Positions 44,649 to 53,536 of a DNA stretch of 64,000 nucleotides are shown piece by piece. The DNA is from Pseudolysobacter sp964466115. Its GTDB lineage: Bacteria > Pseudomonadota > Gammaproteobacteria > Xanthomonadales > Rhodanobacteraceae. The number at the start of each line of letters is the position of its first letter. Position 1 is the first letter of the stretch. The stretch is taken from NCBI GenBank assembly GCA_964466115.1, contig CAYXMH010000003.1:62001-126000 (forward strand), in the 5' to 3' direction. A model generated the notes under the pieces. That model saw nothing but the letters and a program-made list of their open reading frames with translations. It did no database searches and was not told where the DNA came from. Made by a program: the position numbers and the translations under genes.

Positions 44649-46355
44649 TCAGGCTTTCGCGCCCGCCTCGATGCGTTTGGTGATTACCCATTGTTGGATC
44701 AAAGACAAGGTGCCGTTCACCGTCCAATACAAAACGAGCCCGGCCGGGAAAAAAGCGAACATGATCGAAAACACAAACGGCATGATTTTCATCATCTTCG
44801 CCTGGGTCGGGTCCATACCCGTGGTCGGCGACAGCAGTTGGCTGGCAATCATGGCGGCGCCATTTAGGATCGGCAATACGAAGTAAGGGTCGGGTGCCGA
44901 TAAATTCTGAACCCAACCGATAAACGGCGCCTGGCGCAACTCCACGCTCTCCAACAACACCCAATACAAGGCGATGAAAACCGGAAACTGCACCAGCATC
45001 GGCAAGCAACCGCCGATCGGATTTATTTTTTCCTTTTGATACAATTCCATCATTGCTGATTGGTATTTTTGCTTATCATCGCCATAGCGTTCTTTAACCG
45101 CCGCCAGCCGTGGCTGGAGTTTTTTCATTTTCGCCATGGATCGGTATTGCGCTTCGCTGAGTTTGAAAAAAACCAATTTCAAGAGAATCGTGACCAAAAC
45201 AATCGCCCAACCCCAATTGCCAACCAGGCTGTGCAGGGGACTCAGCGCCCAATTGAACAACGGCTGCGCAATCACGGTAAAAATACCGTAATCCACGACG
45301 AGCTCTAACTTGGGTGCGACCTGGCCAAGCTCGGCTTGCAGTTTTGGACCCACATACAAACGCGCACCCACTTGTTTAGTTTGTCCGGGCTCGACCGTTA
45401 TCGCCGGCGACAGGGTGCGAATCACGTAACGTGTTGCCGCGGAACCGGTTACGATACCGGTTGAGTAACGATCGGTCTCGTCTGCCGGCGGAATCCATGC
45501 GGCAAAGAAATAATGCTGCAACAGCGCAGCCCAGCCGCCTTGAATGGTGCGATCCAGGGGTGCCTTCGGATCGTATTTGTCGAAGCGTAATTTTTCAAAA
45601 TTTTGCTGTGGGCTGTACCACGCGGCGCCAACAAAACTGTTGCGATCCGGGTTGGTAAATGAAAACCCTCCCGAAGCCACCGGCGGTGGAACGCGCTGTA
45701 ATTGCCGGTATTCAAAACCGACCCAGGCCGCAGGCGTTGAGTTGCTGATCTCCTGCCGTTCCTCGATGACGTAACTGTCGCGCTTAAAAACGTATACTTT
45801 CTTTACTTTTATTCCCGATGCATCGATCCACGTGAGCGGCACTTCCAGCGTGGTTGCCCCGTCGGCAAAGGCATAGTGGCTCTGTTCGATCGCAAACAAG
45901 GCTTGATGGTCCGGCGCTGGGGCGGTGGAGCTGATCAATCCCGTTTGCGCAACAAAATAATGTTCGCCATCCTCGTTTAGCAAACGCACTGGGTGATCCC
46001 AATCCTTGGGCGCAATCGGATAAGCCAGCAAATCGGCACGCACGATGTTGCCGCCGCGTGCCGCAATCGTAAGTTTGAACACATCGGTTGTGACCTCAAT
46101 CGTAGGATCGGACGAGGCGGTTACTACAGTTGGCTTTGCTGCAATGGTTGGCACCGAAGGCGTACTATCGGTTGGAACATGAGGTACATCGGCACCCGCC
46201 ACATGGGTTGGGCTCGCAGATGGATTCGCGTTTGAATCAACCGGCGACGGTGAAACGACTGCCACCGTGTTCACATAATCCTGCTGCCACTGCTGCCACA
46301 GCAGATAGCCCACACAAATTAACGCGATAAATAAAAACGACCGTGTATTAGGCAT
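44649..46355 (-). CDS. yidC: Membrane protein insertase YidC
   Basis: 568 residues: N-terminal signal-anchor helix (FLFIALICVGYLLWQQW), a Pro/Thr/Ser-rich stretch, a periplasmic domain to about 350, then the insertase core with five membrane helices, including WGWAIVLVTILLKLVFF (hydrophilic-groove helix), NPIGGCLPMLVQFPVFIALYWVL and the C-terminal MPFVFSIMFAFFPAGLVLYW. YidC inserts and folds inner-membrane proteins with or without SecYEG. The usual small gene yidD between rnpA and yidC is not present: only 88 bases separate them. Confidence 0.97.
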   Translation of the reverse strand: MPNTRSFLFIALICVGYLLWQQWQQDYVNTVAVVSPSPVDSNANPSASPTHVAGADVPHVPTDSTPSVPTIAAKPTVVTASSDPTIEVTTDVFKLTIAARGGNIVRADLLAYPIAPKDWDHPVRLLNEDGEHYFVAQTGLISSTAPAPDHQALFAIEQSHYAFADGATTLEVPLTWIDASGIKVKKVYVFKRDSYVIEERQEISNSTPAAWVGFEYRQLQRVPPPVASGGFSFTNPDRNSFVGAAWYSPQQNFEKLRFDKYDPKAPLDRTIQGGWAALLQHYFFAAWIPPADETDRYSTGIVTGSAATRYVIRTLSPAITVEPGQTKQVGARLYVGPKLQAELGQVAPKLELVVDYGIFTVIAQPLFNWALSPLHSLVGNWGWAIVLVTILLKLVFFKLSEAQYRSMAKMKKLQPRLAAVKERYGDDKQKYQSAMMELYQKEKINPIGGCLPMLVQFPVFIALYWVLLESVELRQAPFIGWVQNLSAPDPYFVLPILNGAAMIASQLLSPTTGMDPTQAKMMKIMPFVFSIMFAFFPAGLVLYWTVNGTLSLIQQWVITKRIEAGAKA

Positions 46356-46443
46356 GCAATGCGCCTGTTGGGCTTGTACGGTTAATGTGTAAGCAATAAA
46401 CCGTATTTAGCAATGTTTAGGATGATGGAAAAATGTGTATAGC

Positions 46444-46827
46444 TCATAAACCGGCGCGCATTGTGCCGGGTGACTGACCAAGCTTCAATGCCAGTTTTGT
46501 CCATAGAGCGTTTATGTCTTCTCGCAACGTTTGTGAATCTTGTTTAGCGGCGTTGCTGCGAGCAATGATGAGCACATCGTATGGCGGCAGTTGCGGCAAT
46601 TGATGCCGGAAACTTTCACGAAGTTGCCGCTTGATCCGGTTGCGTATTACGGCCAACTTCGATACTCGACGCGAAACGGCCATGCCCAAGCGCGCCTGTT
46701 TATGAGCAGTTGGAAGAAATTCCGCGTCAAAAAATTGGACGGCAATGCGCTTGCCGAAGCGGCGTGGGGCGACGAAGTCAGCCGACTTCAGCAGTCGAGC
46801 GGCGCGTGGGAAATGGAAAAGCCCCAT
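46444..46827 (-). CDS. rnpA: Ribonuclease P protein component
   Basis: 127 residues. The conserved RNR motif VIRNRIKRQLRESFR and the N-terminal RLLKSADF segment define RnpA, the protein partner of RNase P RNA that matures the 5' end of tRNA. Start at 46827 (MGLFHFPRAARLLKSADF) keeps a normal length. It follows rpmH by 27 bases, the usual arrangement. Confidence 0.96.
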   Translation of the reverse strand: MGLFHFPRAARLLKSADFVAPRRFGKRIAVQFFDAEFLPTAHKQARLGMAVSRRVSKLAVIRNRIKRQLRESFRHQLPQLPPYDVLIIARSNAAKQDSQTLREDINALWTKLALKLGQSPGTMRAGL

Positions 46828-46854
46828 AATTCATAGCGCCGCTTTAGCGGAAGA

Positions 46855-46989
46855 TCAAGGAATTAAACGCTTACGGCCCTTGGCGCGGCGCGCGTTGATT
46901 ACAGCACGTCCACCACGAGTTTTCATGCGTGCGCGAAAACCGTGGGTGCGCGCGTGCTTAAGATTTCCAGGCTGAAAAGTGCGTTTCAT
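46855..46989 (-). CDS. rpmH: Ribosomal protein L34
   Basis: 44 residues, below most length cut-offs: MKRTFQPGNLKHARTHGFRA then RMKTRGGRAVINARRAKGRK and RLIP. A canonical L34. The promoter at 47031-47059 is well placed. It leads the rpmH-rnpA-yidC-mnmE operon and diverges from dnaA; in gammaproteobacteria this junction flanks the origin. Confidence 0.97.
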   Translation of the reverse strand: MKRTFQPGNLKHARTHGFRARMKTRGGRAVINARRAKGRKRLIP

Positions 46990-47030
46990 GGCGGTGCTAC
47001 TGCTTTCAAAGGGGGTTGTAAGGACCGCCG

Positions 47031-47059
47031 AGGATAGTAGTGAGTCTGGGTTCTGTCAA
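47031..47059 (-). promoter_or_regulatory. Strong sigma-70-type promoter of rpmH
   Basis: On the minus strand, TTGACA (47054-47059, full match to -35), 17-base spacer, TATCCT (47031-47036). Start near 47025, leaving about 36 bases of leader before rpmH. The best promoter in the window by eye. Confidence 0.8.
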
Positions 47060-47167
47060 GTTTAAGATGCTTGGCGGGCATCCCATAACGGGGGTAAACT
47101 GTTGGGCTCGTCGTTATATCTTGTGCGTACCGTTAACGCGCGTGTTATCCGAAGGATTCGTGTACCC

Positions 47168-48490
47168 ATGAGTGATCTTTGGCGGCGCTGCCTGGAACGC
47201 CTTGAAGGCGAATTCAGCAGCGAGAATATACATACTTATCTTATGCCGTTGCAGGCCAGCGAAGATGAGCAAGGTCTGCGGCTGCTCGCACCCAATGCCT
47301 ATACCTTGGAAATCGTGCGCGCGGAATATTTAGAGCAAATCAATTTGGTGCTTAAACATTTGCAACAGACACCGGTTGCCGTGCGGCTGGACGTCGGTGC
47401 GCTATCCCATCGCAAAGTGGCTGCACGTAAGCCGGCGCGCGCAGCAATAGCCGCTGCTGACACGGATTTTGAGCACAATTTGGATCCTTACTACACGTTC
47501 GATAATTTTGTCGAAGGCAAATCGAATCAGCTGGGCAAGGCGGCAGCCATCCAGGTGGCGACGAATCCGGGACGCGCCTATAACCCGTTGCTGCTGTACG
47601 GCAGCACCGGTTTGGGCAAAACCCATTTGATGCACGCGGCTGGAAATCTAATGCGCGCACAAAATGCGGCAATGAAGGTCGTTTATCTGCGTTCGGAACA
47701 ATTTGTCGGTGCCATGATTGATGCGTTACGCACCAAAAATATGGACGATTTCAAACGTCGTTATCGTTCTGTTGACGCTTTGCTGATCGACGACATTCAA
47801 TTTTTTGCCGGAAAAAATACGACGCAAGAAGAGTTTTTCCACACGTTCAACGCGCTTTTTGAAGGCAAGCAGCAAATTATCCTCACATGTGATCGGTACC
47901 CTAAGGAGGTTGAAAACCTCGAACCACGCCTGAAATCAAGGCTCGGTTGGGGGTTAAGCGTGGCGATTGAACCGCCAGATTTTGAAACACGCGCAGCGAT
48001 TATTCTTAGCAAGGCCGCGGCCAAACACGTTGATCTACCCGAAGATGTTGCCTTATTGGTTGCACGGCGGATGCGTTCGAATGTGCGCGATTTAGAGGGG
48101 GCTTTGAACACGCTTGCCGCGCGCGCCAATTTCCTTGGGCGCACGATAACCCTTGAATTTGCTCAGGAAACTCTGCGCGATCTTCTAACTGTGCATGCTC
48201 GCGCGATTACTATCCCCAATATTCAAAAGATCGTGGCAGACTATTACCAATTGCGGCTGACAGATTTGTTGTCGAAGAGTCGCAGTCGTTCGATCGTGCG
48301 CCCGCGGCAAATGGCCATGGCTTTGGCAAAAGAATTGACGGAGCATAGCCTGCCGGAAATTGGGGACGGCTTCGGCGGGCGTGACCATACCACTGTCATG
48401 CACGCGTGCCGCACGATTCGAGATTTATCGGAAACGGACGGAAAATTTCGGGAAGATTGGGAAAAACTGCTGCGAATTTTAACCGGTTAA
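47168..48490 (+). CDS. dnaA: Chromosomal replication initiator DnaA
   Basis: 440 residues from ATG 47168 (MSDLWRRCLERLEGEF), AAGGA 12 bases upstream; the frame extends 22 codons further but the family starts here. Domain I (1-80), linker, AAA+ domain with LLLYGSTGLGKTHLM (the G usually before TGLGKT is Ser), DALLIDDIQFFAGK, sensor region RLGWGLSVAIEPPD, and C-terminal DNA-binding GRDHTTVMHACRTIRDL. It assembles on oriC and opens it. Directly followed by the putative oriC spacer and dnaN. Confidence 0.97.
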   Translation: MSDLWRRCLERLEGEFSSENIHTYLMPLQASEDEQGLRLLAPNAYTLEIVRAEYLEQINLVLKHLQQTPVAVRLDVGALSHRKVAARKPARAAIAAADTDFEHNLDPYYTFDNFVEGKSNQLGKAAAIQVATNPGRAYNPLLLYGSTGLGKTHLMHAAGNLMRAQNAAMKVVYLRSEQFVGAMIDALRTKNMDDFKRRYRSVDALLIDDIQFFAGKNTTQEEFFHTFNALFEGKQQIILTCDRYPKEVENLEPRLKSRLGWGLSVAIEPPDFETRAAIILSKAAAKHVDLPEDVALLVARRMRSNVRDLEGALNTLAARANFLGRTITLEFAQETLRDLLTVHARAITIPNIQKIVADYYQLRLTDLLSKSRSRSIVRPRQMAMALAKELTEHSLPEIGDGFGGRDHTTVMHACRTIRDLSETDGKFREDWEKLLRILTG

Positions 48491-48701
48491 GATGTTGTGG
48501 ATAGATTGGGGGTTTTTAATAAGCGTTATTTCATCCACAGCTTGTTGACACACAACCGAGTCTTCTCTCCCGCCACGCAACCAAAATAACTCGTTGATAA
48601 TTAAATATATTTTTCTAAAACCTTGATATACACAGCCCCTACAACAACTAAATGCTCTTTAATAAATAACTCTTTAATAATAATACCTGGGACACAACGC
48701 T
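48491..48701. other. dnaA-dnaN spacer, putative oriC with degenerate DnaA boxes
   Basis: 211 bases, AT-rich. Three DnaA-box-like 9-mers each differ by one base from TTATCCACA or TTATACACA: 48496-48504 (minus, TGTGGATAG), 48531-48539 (TCATCCACA) and 48626-48634 (ATATACACA). An AT-rich run GATAATTAAATATATTTTTC at about 48596-48615 could be the unwinding element. No perfect box was found, and none in the rpmH-dnaA spacer (46990-47167). dnaN promoter and AT-rich sequence fill the end. Confidence 0.6.
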
Positions 48702-49802
48702 ATGCGATTCAGCATTCAACGCGAAGTATTGCTTAAGCCGCTGCAGAAAGTAGTTGGTGTTGTTGAACGACGCCAAACTTTACCGGTGCTCGCGAACCTA
48801 TTGGTTAACGTGAGCGCGAGTGGCGTGTCATTCACCGGTACGGATCTTGAAGTAGAGATGGTTGCCAGTACGCCGGCGGATGATTTGCAACCCGGTGAGG
48901 TGACGATACCAGCGCGCAAGTTGTTCGATATTTGCCGAGCCTTACCAGATGGTTGCCGGATTGAGGTGAAGTTGAGCGGCGATCGGGTGTCCGTTAGCGC
49001 CGGCCGCAGCCGATTTACGCTGGCAACGTTGCCGGCAACTGAGTTCCCGGTTATCGAAAATATTGAATTAATTGAACAAGTTAGCTTACCGGAAGCCACG
49101 CTTAAAGATTTGATGGACCGCACCAGTTTTGCGATGGCGCACCAAGATGTTCGGTATTATTTGAATGGCATGTTATTGGATTTGCATGAACATGTGTTGC
49201 GTTGCGTTGCTACCGATGGCCATCGTTTGGCGCTGGGCGAAACGCCGTTGACGGTGGATATTAAAACGCGGCGGCAAATCATCATTCCACGCAAAGGTGT
49301 GGTGGAGTTACAAGGTTTGTTTGAATCCGGAGACAACCAGGTGGCATTGGAATTTGGTCGCAATCATTTGCGCGTGCGTCGCAGCGAAGTGACGTTTACT
49401 TCAAAATTGATCGACGGTCGATTCCCTGACTATGAAGCGGTAATCCCCATTGGGGCCGACAAGGAAGTCCGACTGGCGCGTGATGAATTGAAAGCGGCGT
49501 TGCAGCGTGCCGCCATTCTGTCGAACGAAAAATACCGGGGTGTTAAATTAGAGGTCAGCCCAAACCGATTGCGCATCGTTGCGCATAATCCAGAACAAGA
49601 AGAGGCTGTTGAAGAATTGGAAGCCAATACCAATGTGGCGGAGCTGAGTGTTGGATTTAATGTGAATTACTTATTGGATGCGCTGGGTGCATTACGTGGT
49701 GATCATGTGGTGATTTGTCTTCGCGATGGCAATTCCAGCTGCCTGTTGCGCGCGGCGGACTCCGATCAATCACGCCATGTGGTTATGCCGTTGCGACTTT
49801 GA
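48702..49802 (+). CDS. dnaN: DNA polymerase III beta subunit (sliding clamp)
   Basis: 366 residues, exactly the expected length: MRFSIQREVLLKPLQKV at the start and SSCLLRAADSDQSRHVVMPLRL at the end. The dimeric ring tethers Pol III, MutS and other enzymes to DNA. The C-terminal VMPLRL is the conserved end. It follows dnaA across the oriC spacer and lies 61 bases before recF. Confidence 0.98.
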   Translation: MRFSIQREVLLKPLQKVVGVVERRQTLPVLANLLVNVSASGVSFTGTDLEVEMVASTPADDLQPGEVTIPARKLFDICRALPDGCRIEVKLSGDRVSVSAGRSRFTLATLPATEFPVIENIELIEQVSLPEATLKDLMDRTSFAMAHQDVRYYLNGMLLDLHEHVLRCVATDGHRLALGETPLTVDIKTRRQIIIPRKGVVELQGLFESGDNQVALEFGRNHLRVRRSEVTFTSKLIDGRFPDYEAVIPIGADKEVRLARDELKAALQRAAILSNEKYRGVKLEVSPNRLRIVAHNPEQEEAVEELEANTNVAELSVGFNVNYLLDALGALRGDHVVICLRDGNSSCLLRAADSDQSRHVVMPLRL

Positions 49803-49863
49803 TTTTTAATCCACTACCACGGTTTGACGTGAAAATAAGAATGCATATCCGGAGTGGACCGGG

Positions 49864-50946
49864 GTGTGGTTAAGGGAGTTACGGCTCGAAAATTTGCGAG
49901 TGTTTGAAAACCAGACACTCGAATTTTCATCGGGAATCAATTTGTTTGTGGGTGCCAACGGGGCGGGTAAGACCAGTTTATTGGAAGCGGTGTATTTATT
50001 GTCGTATGCGCGCTCATTTCGGACCAACAATCGAGCCGTATTAGCCCGGCACAATGCGGGTGGATTGGTTATTTTTGGACGGTTGGTGTATCCAGACGAA
50101 ATCGATCGCTCGGTTGGGCTGTCGCGCAATCATGGCCGTTGGCAAGCGCAAATTAATGGTCAGCCGATTTCAGCATTAAGCGATTTGCTACGGTTGTGTG
50201 CTGTGGTGTGTTTCGAACCAGGTTCCCATGCTTTGATCAGTGGTGCTAGCGAATATCGACGGAATTTTCTCGACTGGGGATTGTTCCACGTGGAACCAAA
50301 TTTTCTTTCGAGTTGGCGCCGTTATCAACGTGCCTTGAGGCAACGCAATGCGTTGTTGCGACAACACTCCGATGAGGCTGCTTTTACTCCTTGGAATAAA
50401 GAGTTGGTCAGCGCTGCGAAAGAGGTGACTCAATATCGCCGTAACTATTTGAATTTATTAAGTCCACGGCTTAGTGCCATTGCTGACACGTTTTTAGGTG
50501 AGCTCGGAGCATGTTCTTTGCATTTTAATCCAGGTTGGTCGGAGGCTACGCCGCTTGAGGTGGTTTTGGAACAAACTCATGCTCGAGATCGTTTGCGTGG
50601 TTTTACCGGTGAAGGCGCGCATCGAGCCGATTGGCGCCTGAGTTTTCCGGGATCTCCCCAGCGAGAGTATTTATCGCGTGGCCAAGAAAAATTGTGTGCC
50701 CTGGCCTGTGCATTGGCGCAAGCTGAGGTTTTTCATCAGATCAAGCACGACTGGCCGATTTTTTGTCTGGACGACTTAGGGTCTGAGCTGGACCTCGCGC
50801 ATCAGGGGTTAGTAATGGCTTATCTCCGGGCATGGAAAGCCCAAGTGCTATTGACCAGCACCAACAGTATGCCAACCTTGTCGGATAACATCGAAGTACG
50901 CCGGTTCCACGTGGAACCGAATCGAGTAGAGGTTTGTTATAATTAA
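49864..50946 (+). CDS. recF: DNA repair protein RecF
   Basis: 360 residues with a GTG start at 49864; GGAG at 49851 is nine bases upstream. Seen: FVGANGAGKTSLLEAVYLLSYARSFRT (Walker A), YLSRGQEKLCALACALAQ (ABC signature) and CLDDLGSELDLAHQ (Walker B). RecF binds gaps and helps RecOR load RecA. Two perfect 14-base parS palindromes lie within this gene (50283-50296 and 50904-50917), so the coding sequence has a second role in chromosome partitioning. Low-GC third positions give a plainer codon use than neighbours. Confidence 0.96.
   Translation: MWLRELRLENLRVFENQTLEFSSGINLFVGANGAGKTSLLEAVYLLSYARSFRTNNRAVLARHNAGGLVIFGRLVYPDEIDRSVGLSRNHGRWQAQINGQPISALSDLLRLCAVVCFEPGSHALISGASEYRRNFLDWGLFHVEPNFLSSWRRYQRALRQRNALLRQHSDEAAFTPWNKELVSAAKEVTQYRRNYLNLLSPRLSAIADTFLGELGACSLHFNPGWSEATPLEVVLEQTHARDRLRGFTGEGAHRADWRLSFPGSPQREYLSRGQEKLCALACALAQAEVFHQIKHDWPIFCLDDLGSELDLAHQGLVMAYLRAWKAQVLLTSTNSMPTLSDNIEVRRFHVEPNRVEVCYN
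50282..50297. other. parS: parS site 1 (TGTTCCACGTGGAACC), inside recF
   Basis: Perfect palindromic core GTTCCACGTGGAAC, matching the known ParB-binding parS sequence of Pseudomonas and close to the Bacillus parS TGTTTCACGTGAAACA. Located in codons near residue 140 of recF. The parAB genes are 23 kb away. Confidence 0.9.
50903..50918. other. parS: parS site 2 (GGTTCCACGTGGAACC), near recF 3' end
   Basis: A perfect 16-base palindrome with the same core GTTCCACGTGGAAC, 621 bases after the first and 19 bases before the TATAAT of the likely gyrB promoter. Two copies of a 14-base palindrome in 640 bases is far beyond chance expectation. Confidence 0.92.
50938..50943 (+). promoter_or_regulatory. 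Candidate -10 element of gyrB
   Basis: Perfect TATAAT overlapping the recF stop region; start would be near 50950, 60 bases before gyrB. No good -35 is found: the -35 position (about 50915-50920) overlaps the end of parS site 2, so ParB could affect it. Confidence 0.45.
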
Positions 50947-51009
50947 AATTTTAGGCGAATCTGTTCTAAACGCAGCGGCAAAATTCCCTTCTCAAAGACA
51001 TTTCAGCGT

Positions 51010-53436
51010 ATGACCGATCACATAGAATCCACCGATCAATACGATTCCAGCAATATCAAGGTGCTTAAAGGGCTCGATGCGGTCCGCAAACGCCCTGGAA
51101 TGTATATCGGCGATACCGATGATGGCACCGGTTTGCATCACATGGTGTTTGAAGTAGTGGATAACGCAATTGACGAAGCCTTGGCCGGTTATTGCAATCA
51201 CGTACAAGTGACGATCCATGCGGATGGCTCCGTGAGTGTGGAAGACAATGGCCGTGGCATTCCTGTGGACATGCACGAAGAGGGACGATCCACGGCCGAA
51301 GTTGTAATGACCGTGCTGCATGCCGGTGGAAAATTCGATGCCAATTCCTACAAGGTATCGGGAGGCTTACACGGGGTGGGTGTGTCGGTGGTCAACGCCT
51401 TGTCGGAAGTGCTGTACTTGACCATCCATCGAGACGGCTACGAGCATCAACAGGAATACCGCCTCGGTGAACCGGCTTATCCACTAAAGCAAGTTCGGCC
51501 ATCAAGTCGCCGTGGAACTACCGTGCGATTTAAACCGAGCAGCACCATCTTTACCAATACCGAATTTCATTACGATATTTTAGCTAAGCGTTTGCGTGAG
51601 CTGTCGTTTCTCAATTCCGGCGTCAAGATCGAGCTTACCGAAGAGCTGGGTGGAAAACACGATGTGTTTGAATACGAGGGCGGCATACGTTCTTTTGTCG
51701 AACATCTCGCGCAGCTCAAAACTCCATTGCATCCGTCGGTTATTTACTTCAGTGCGCAACAGGATTTAATGACGGTTGATCTGGCGATGCAGTGGACCGA
51801 CGCTTATCAAGAAAACACCTTCTGTTTTACCAACAATATTCCGCAAAAAGACGGCGGTACGCATTTGGCGGGATTTCGCGGTGCGCTAACGCGAACACTG
51901 GGAAATTACATTGAGTCCAGTGGGTTACAAAAAACAGCGAAAGTGACAACCGCTGGTGATGACATGCGCGAAGGTTTAATCGCGGTACTGTCGATCAAGG
52001 TGCCGGATCCTAAATTTTCATCGCAAACCAAGGACAAGCTGGTGTCCTCGGAAGTGAAAGGTGTGGTGGAATCGCTGATCAATCAAAAGCTCGAAGAGTT
52101 TCTTTTGGAGCATCCAGCCGAGGCGCGTGCCATTGGCATCAAAGTGGTGGAGGCGGCCAGAGCGCGTGAAGCGGCCCGTAAAGCGCGCGAGATGACTAGG
52201 CGCAAAGGCGCATTGGATATTGCCGGATTACCCGGCAAACTGGCCGATTGCCAAGAAAAAGATCCCGCTTTAAGCGAATTATTCATCGTCGAGGGTGATT
52301 CGGCGGGAGGATCGGCCAAGCAGGGCCGCAACCGCAAAAATCAAGCGGTATTGCCGCTCAAGGGAAAAATTCTCAATGTAGAAAAAGCAAGATTTGATAA
52401 AATGTTAGGATCGGCTGAGGTTGGTACGTTAATCACAGCGCTTGGCTGTGGCATAGGTAAGGACGAATTCAACGTCGATAAACTGCGTTATCACCGCATT
52501 ATCATCATGACCGATGCGGACGTGGACGGATCACACATCCGCACGTTGTTGTTGACGTTCTTCTACCGACAAATGCCAATACTGATCGAACGCGGCCATA
52601 TTTATATCGGTCAACCGCCTTTGTACAAACTAAAGCAAGGCAAGCAGGAGCTGTACCTAAAGGACGATCTCGCATTGAATACTTACCTCATCAACAATGC
52701 CGTTGACGGCGCGCAACTGCACTACAGCATCGATGCGCCGCCATTGCGGGGCGCTGCACTTGAAAAGCTGTTGATCGATTATCAATTGGCCACCGAACAG
52801 ATCACACGATTATCGTATCGTTGCGACAGCACGATTTTAGAGGCGATGCTGGATATGACGCCGCTTTCCGCAGACATTTGGCAACAACCAGAGCGGCTTA
52901 AACAGTGGATTGAACGCTTGGCTGACAAGATCAATGGCGTCGGCATTGGTCGACCGCAATATCGGCTGCGCATCCAGGCTGCGACGCCGGAACATCCGGC
53001 CGCATTGGTCATTGAGCGTCAAAACCATGGCACGATGACCACACAAGTGCTGCCCGCAGCGTTCTTTGAGGGCAGCGAATTTCGTGCCATCGCGGAAGTT
53101 TCTCAGGTGCTGGCGGATTTAATTCAGCCTGGCGCGGAAATTCGCCGTGGCAATAACAGCCATGTTGTGACGAGTTTCTCCCAAGCGCAGGCCTGGCTTA
53201 TGGAAGAGGCAAAAAAAGGACGTACGATTCAGCGCTTCAAAGGATTGGGTGAAATGAATCCGGAGCAGCTTTGGGAAACCACAGTAAATCCGGAATCGCG
53301 ACGGTTACTGCAAGTCAGCATCGAAGATGCGGTGGCGGCAGATCAAATTTTCTCCACGCTGATGGGGGATGTGGTGGAGCCACGTCGCGCTTTCATCGAA
53401 GCCAATGCTTTGCGCGTGAGCAATCTGGACGTGTAA
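51010..53436 (+). CDS. gyrB: DNA gyrase subunit B
   Basis: 808 residues. N-terminal GHKL ATPase: RKRPGMYIGDTDDGTGLHHMVFE, VEDNGRGIPVDMH, GLHGVGVSVVNALS. TOPRIM: EGDSAGGSAKQGRNRKNQAVLPLKGKILNVEKAR, MTDADVDGSHIRTLL. C-terminal GLGEMNPEQLWETT. The long insertion between residues ~560 and 730 is typical of gammaproteobacterial GyrB. Partner gyrA is not in the window. It ends the dnaA-dnaN-recF-gyrB series. Confidence 0.97.
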   Translation: MTDHIESTDQYDSSNIKVLKGLDAVRKRPGMYIGDTDDGTGLHHMVFEVVDNAIDEALAGYCNHVQVTIHADGSVSVEDNGRGIPVDMHEEGRSTAEVVMTVLHAGGKFDANSYKVSGGLHGVGVSVVNALSEVLYLTIHRDGYEHQQEYRLGEPAYPLKQVRPSSRRGTTVRFKPSSTIFTNTEFHYDILAKRLRELSFLNSGVKIELTEELGGKHDVFEYEGGIRSFVEHLAQLKTPLHPSVIYFSAQQDLMTVDLAMQWTDAYQENTFCFTNNIPQKDGGTHLAGFRGALTRTLGNYIESSGLQKTAKVTTAGDDMREGLIAVLSIKVPDPKFSSQTKDKLVSSEVKGVVESLINQKLEEFLLEHPAEARAIGIKVVEAARAREAARKAREMTRRKGALDIAGLPGKLADCQEKDPALSELFIVEGDSAGGSAKQGRNRKNQAVLPLKGKILNVEKARFDKMLGSAEVGTLITALGCGIGKDEFNVDKLRYHRIIIMTDADVDGSHIRTLLLTFFYRQMPILIERGHIYIGQPPLYKLKQGKQELYLKDDLALNTYLINNAVDGAQLHYSIDAPPLRGAALEKLLIDYQLATEQITRLSYRCDSTILEAMLDMTPLSADIWQQPERLKQWIERLADKINGVGIGRPQYRLRIQAATPEHPAALVIERQNHGTMTTQVLPAAFFEGSEFRAIAEVSQVLADLIQPGAEIRRGNNSHVVTSFSQAQAWLMEEAKKGRTIQRFKGLGEMNPEQLWETTVNPESRRLLQVSIEDAVAADQIFSTLMGDVVEPRRAFIEANALRVSNLDV

Positions 53437-53536
53437 TCGCTTGAGCTTTACCAATGGTTAGGGGTAACCTGCGCGACTCGCGTCGGTGAGAGGTCAGTCA
53501 TGCATAGACGCTTAAATAAATCTTAAGGGGATTACC

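Noticed and set aside
46990..47167. rpmH-dnaA spacer as oriC
   Set aside because: No DnaA-box-like 9-mer within one mismatch was found; it holds the rpmH promoter instead.
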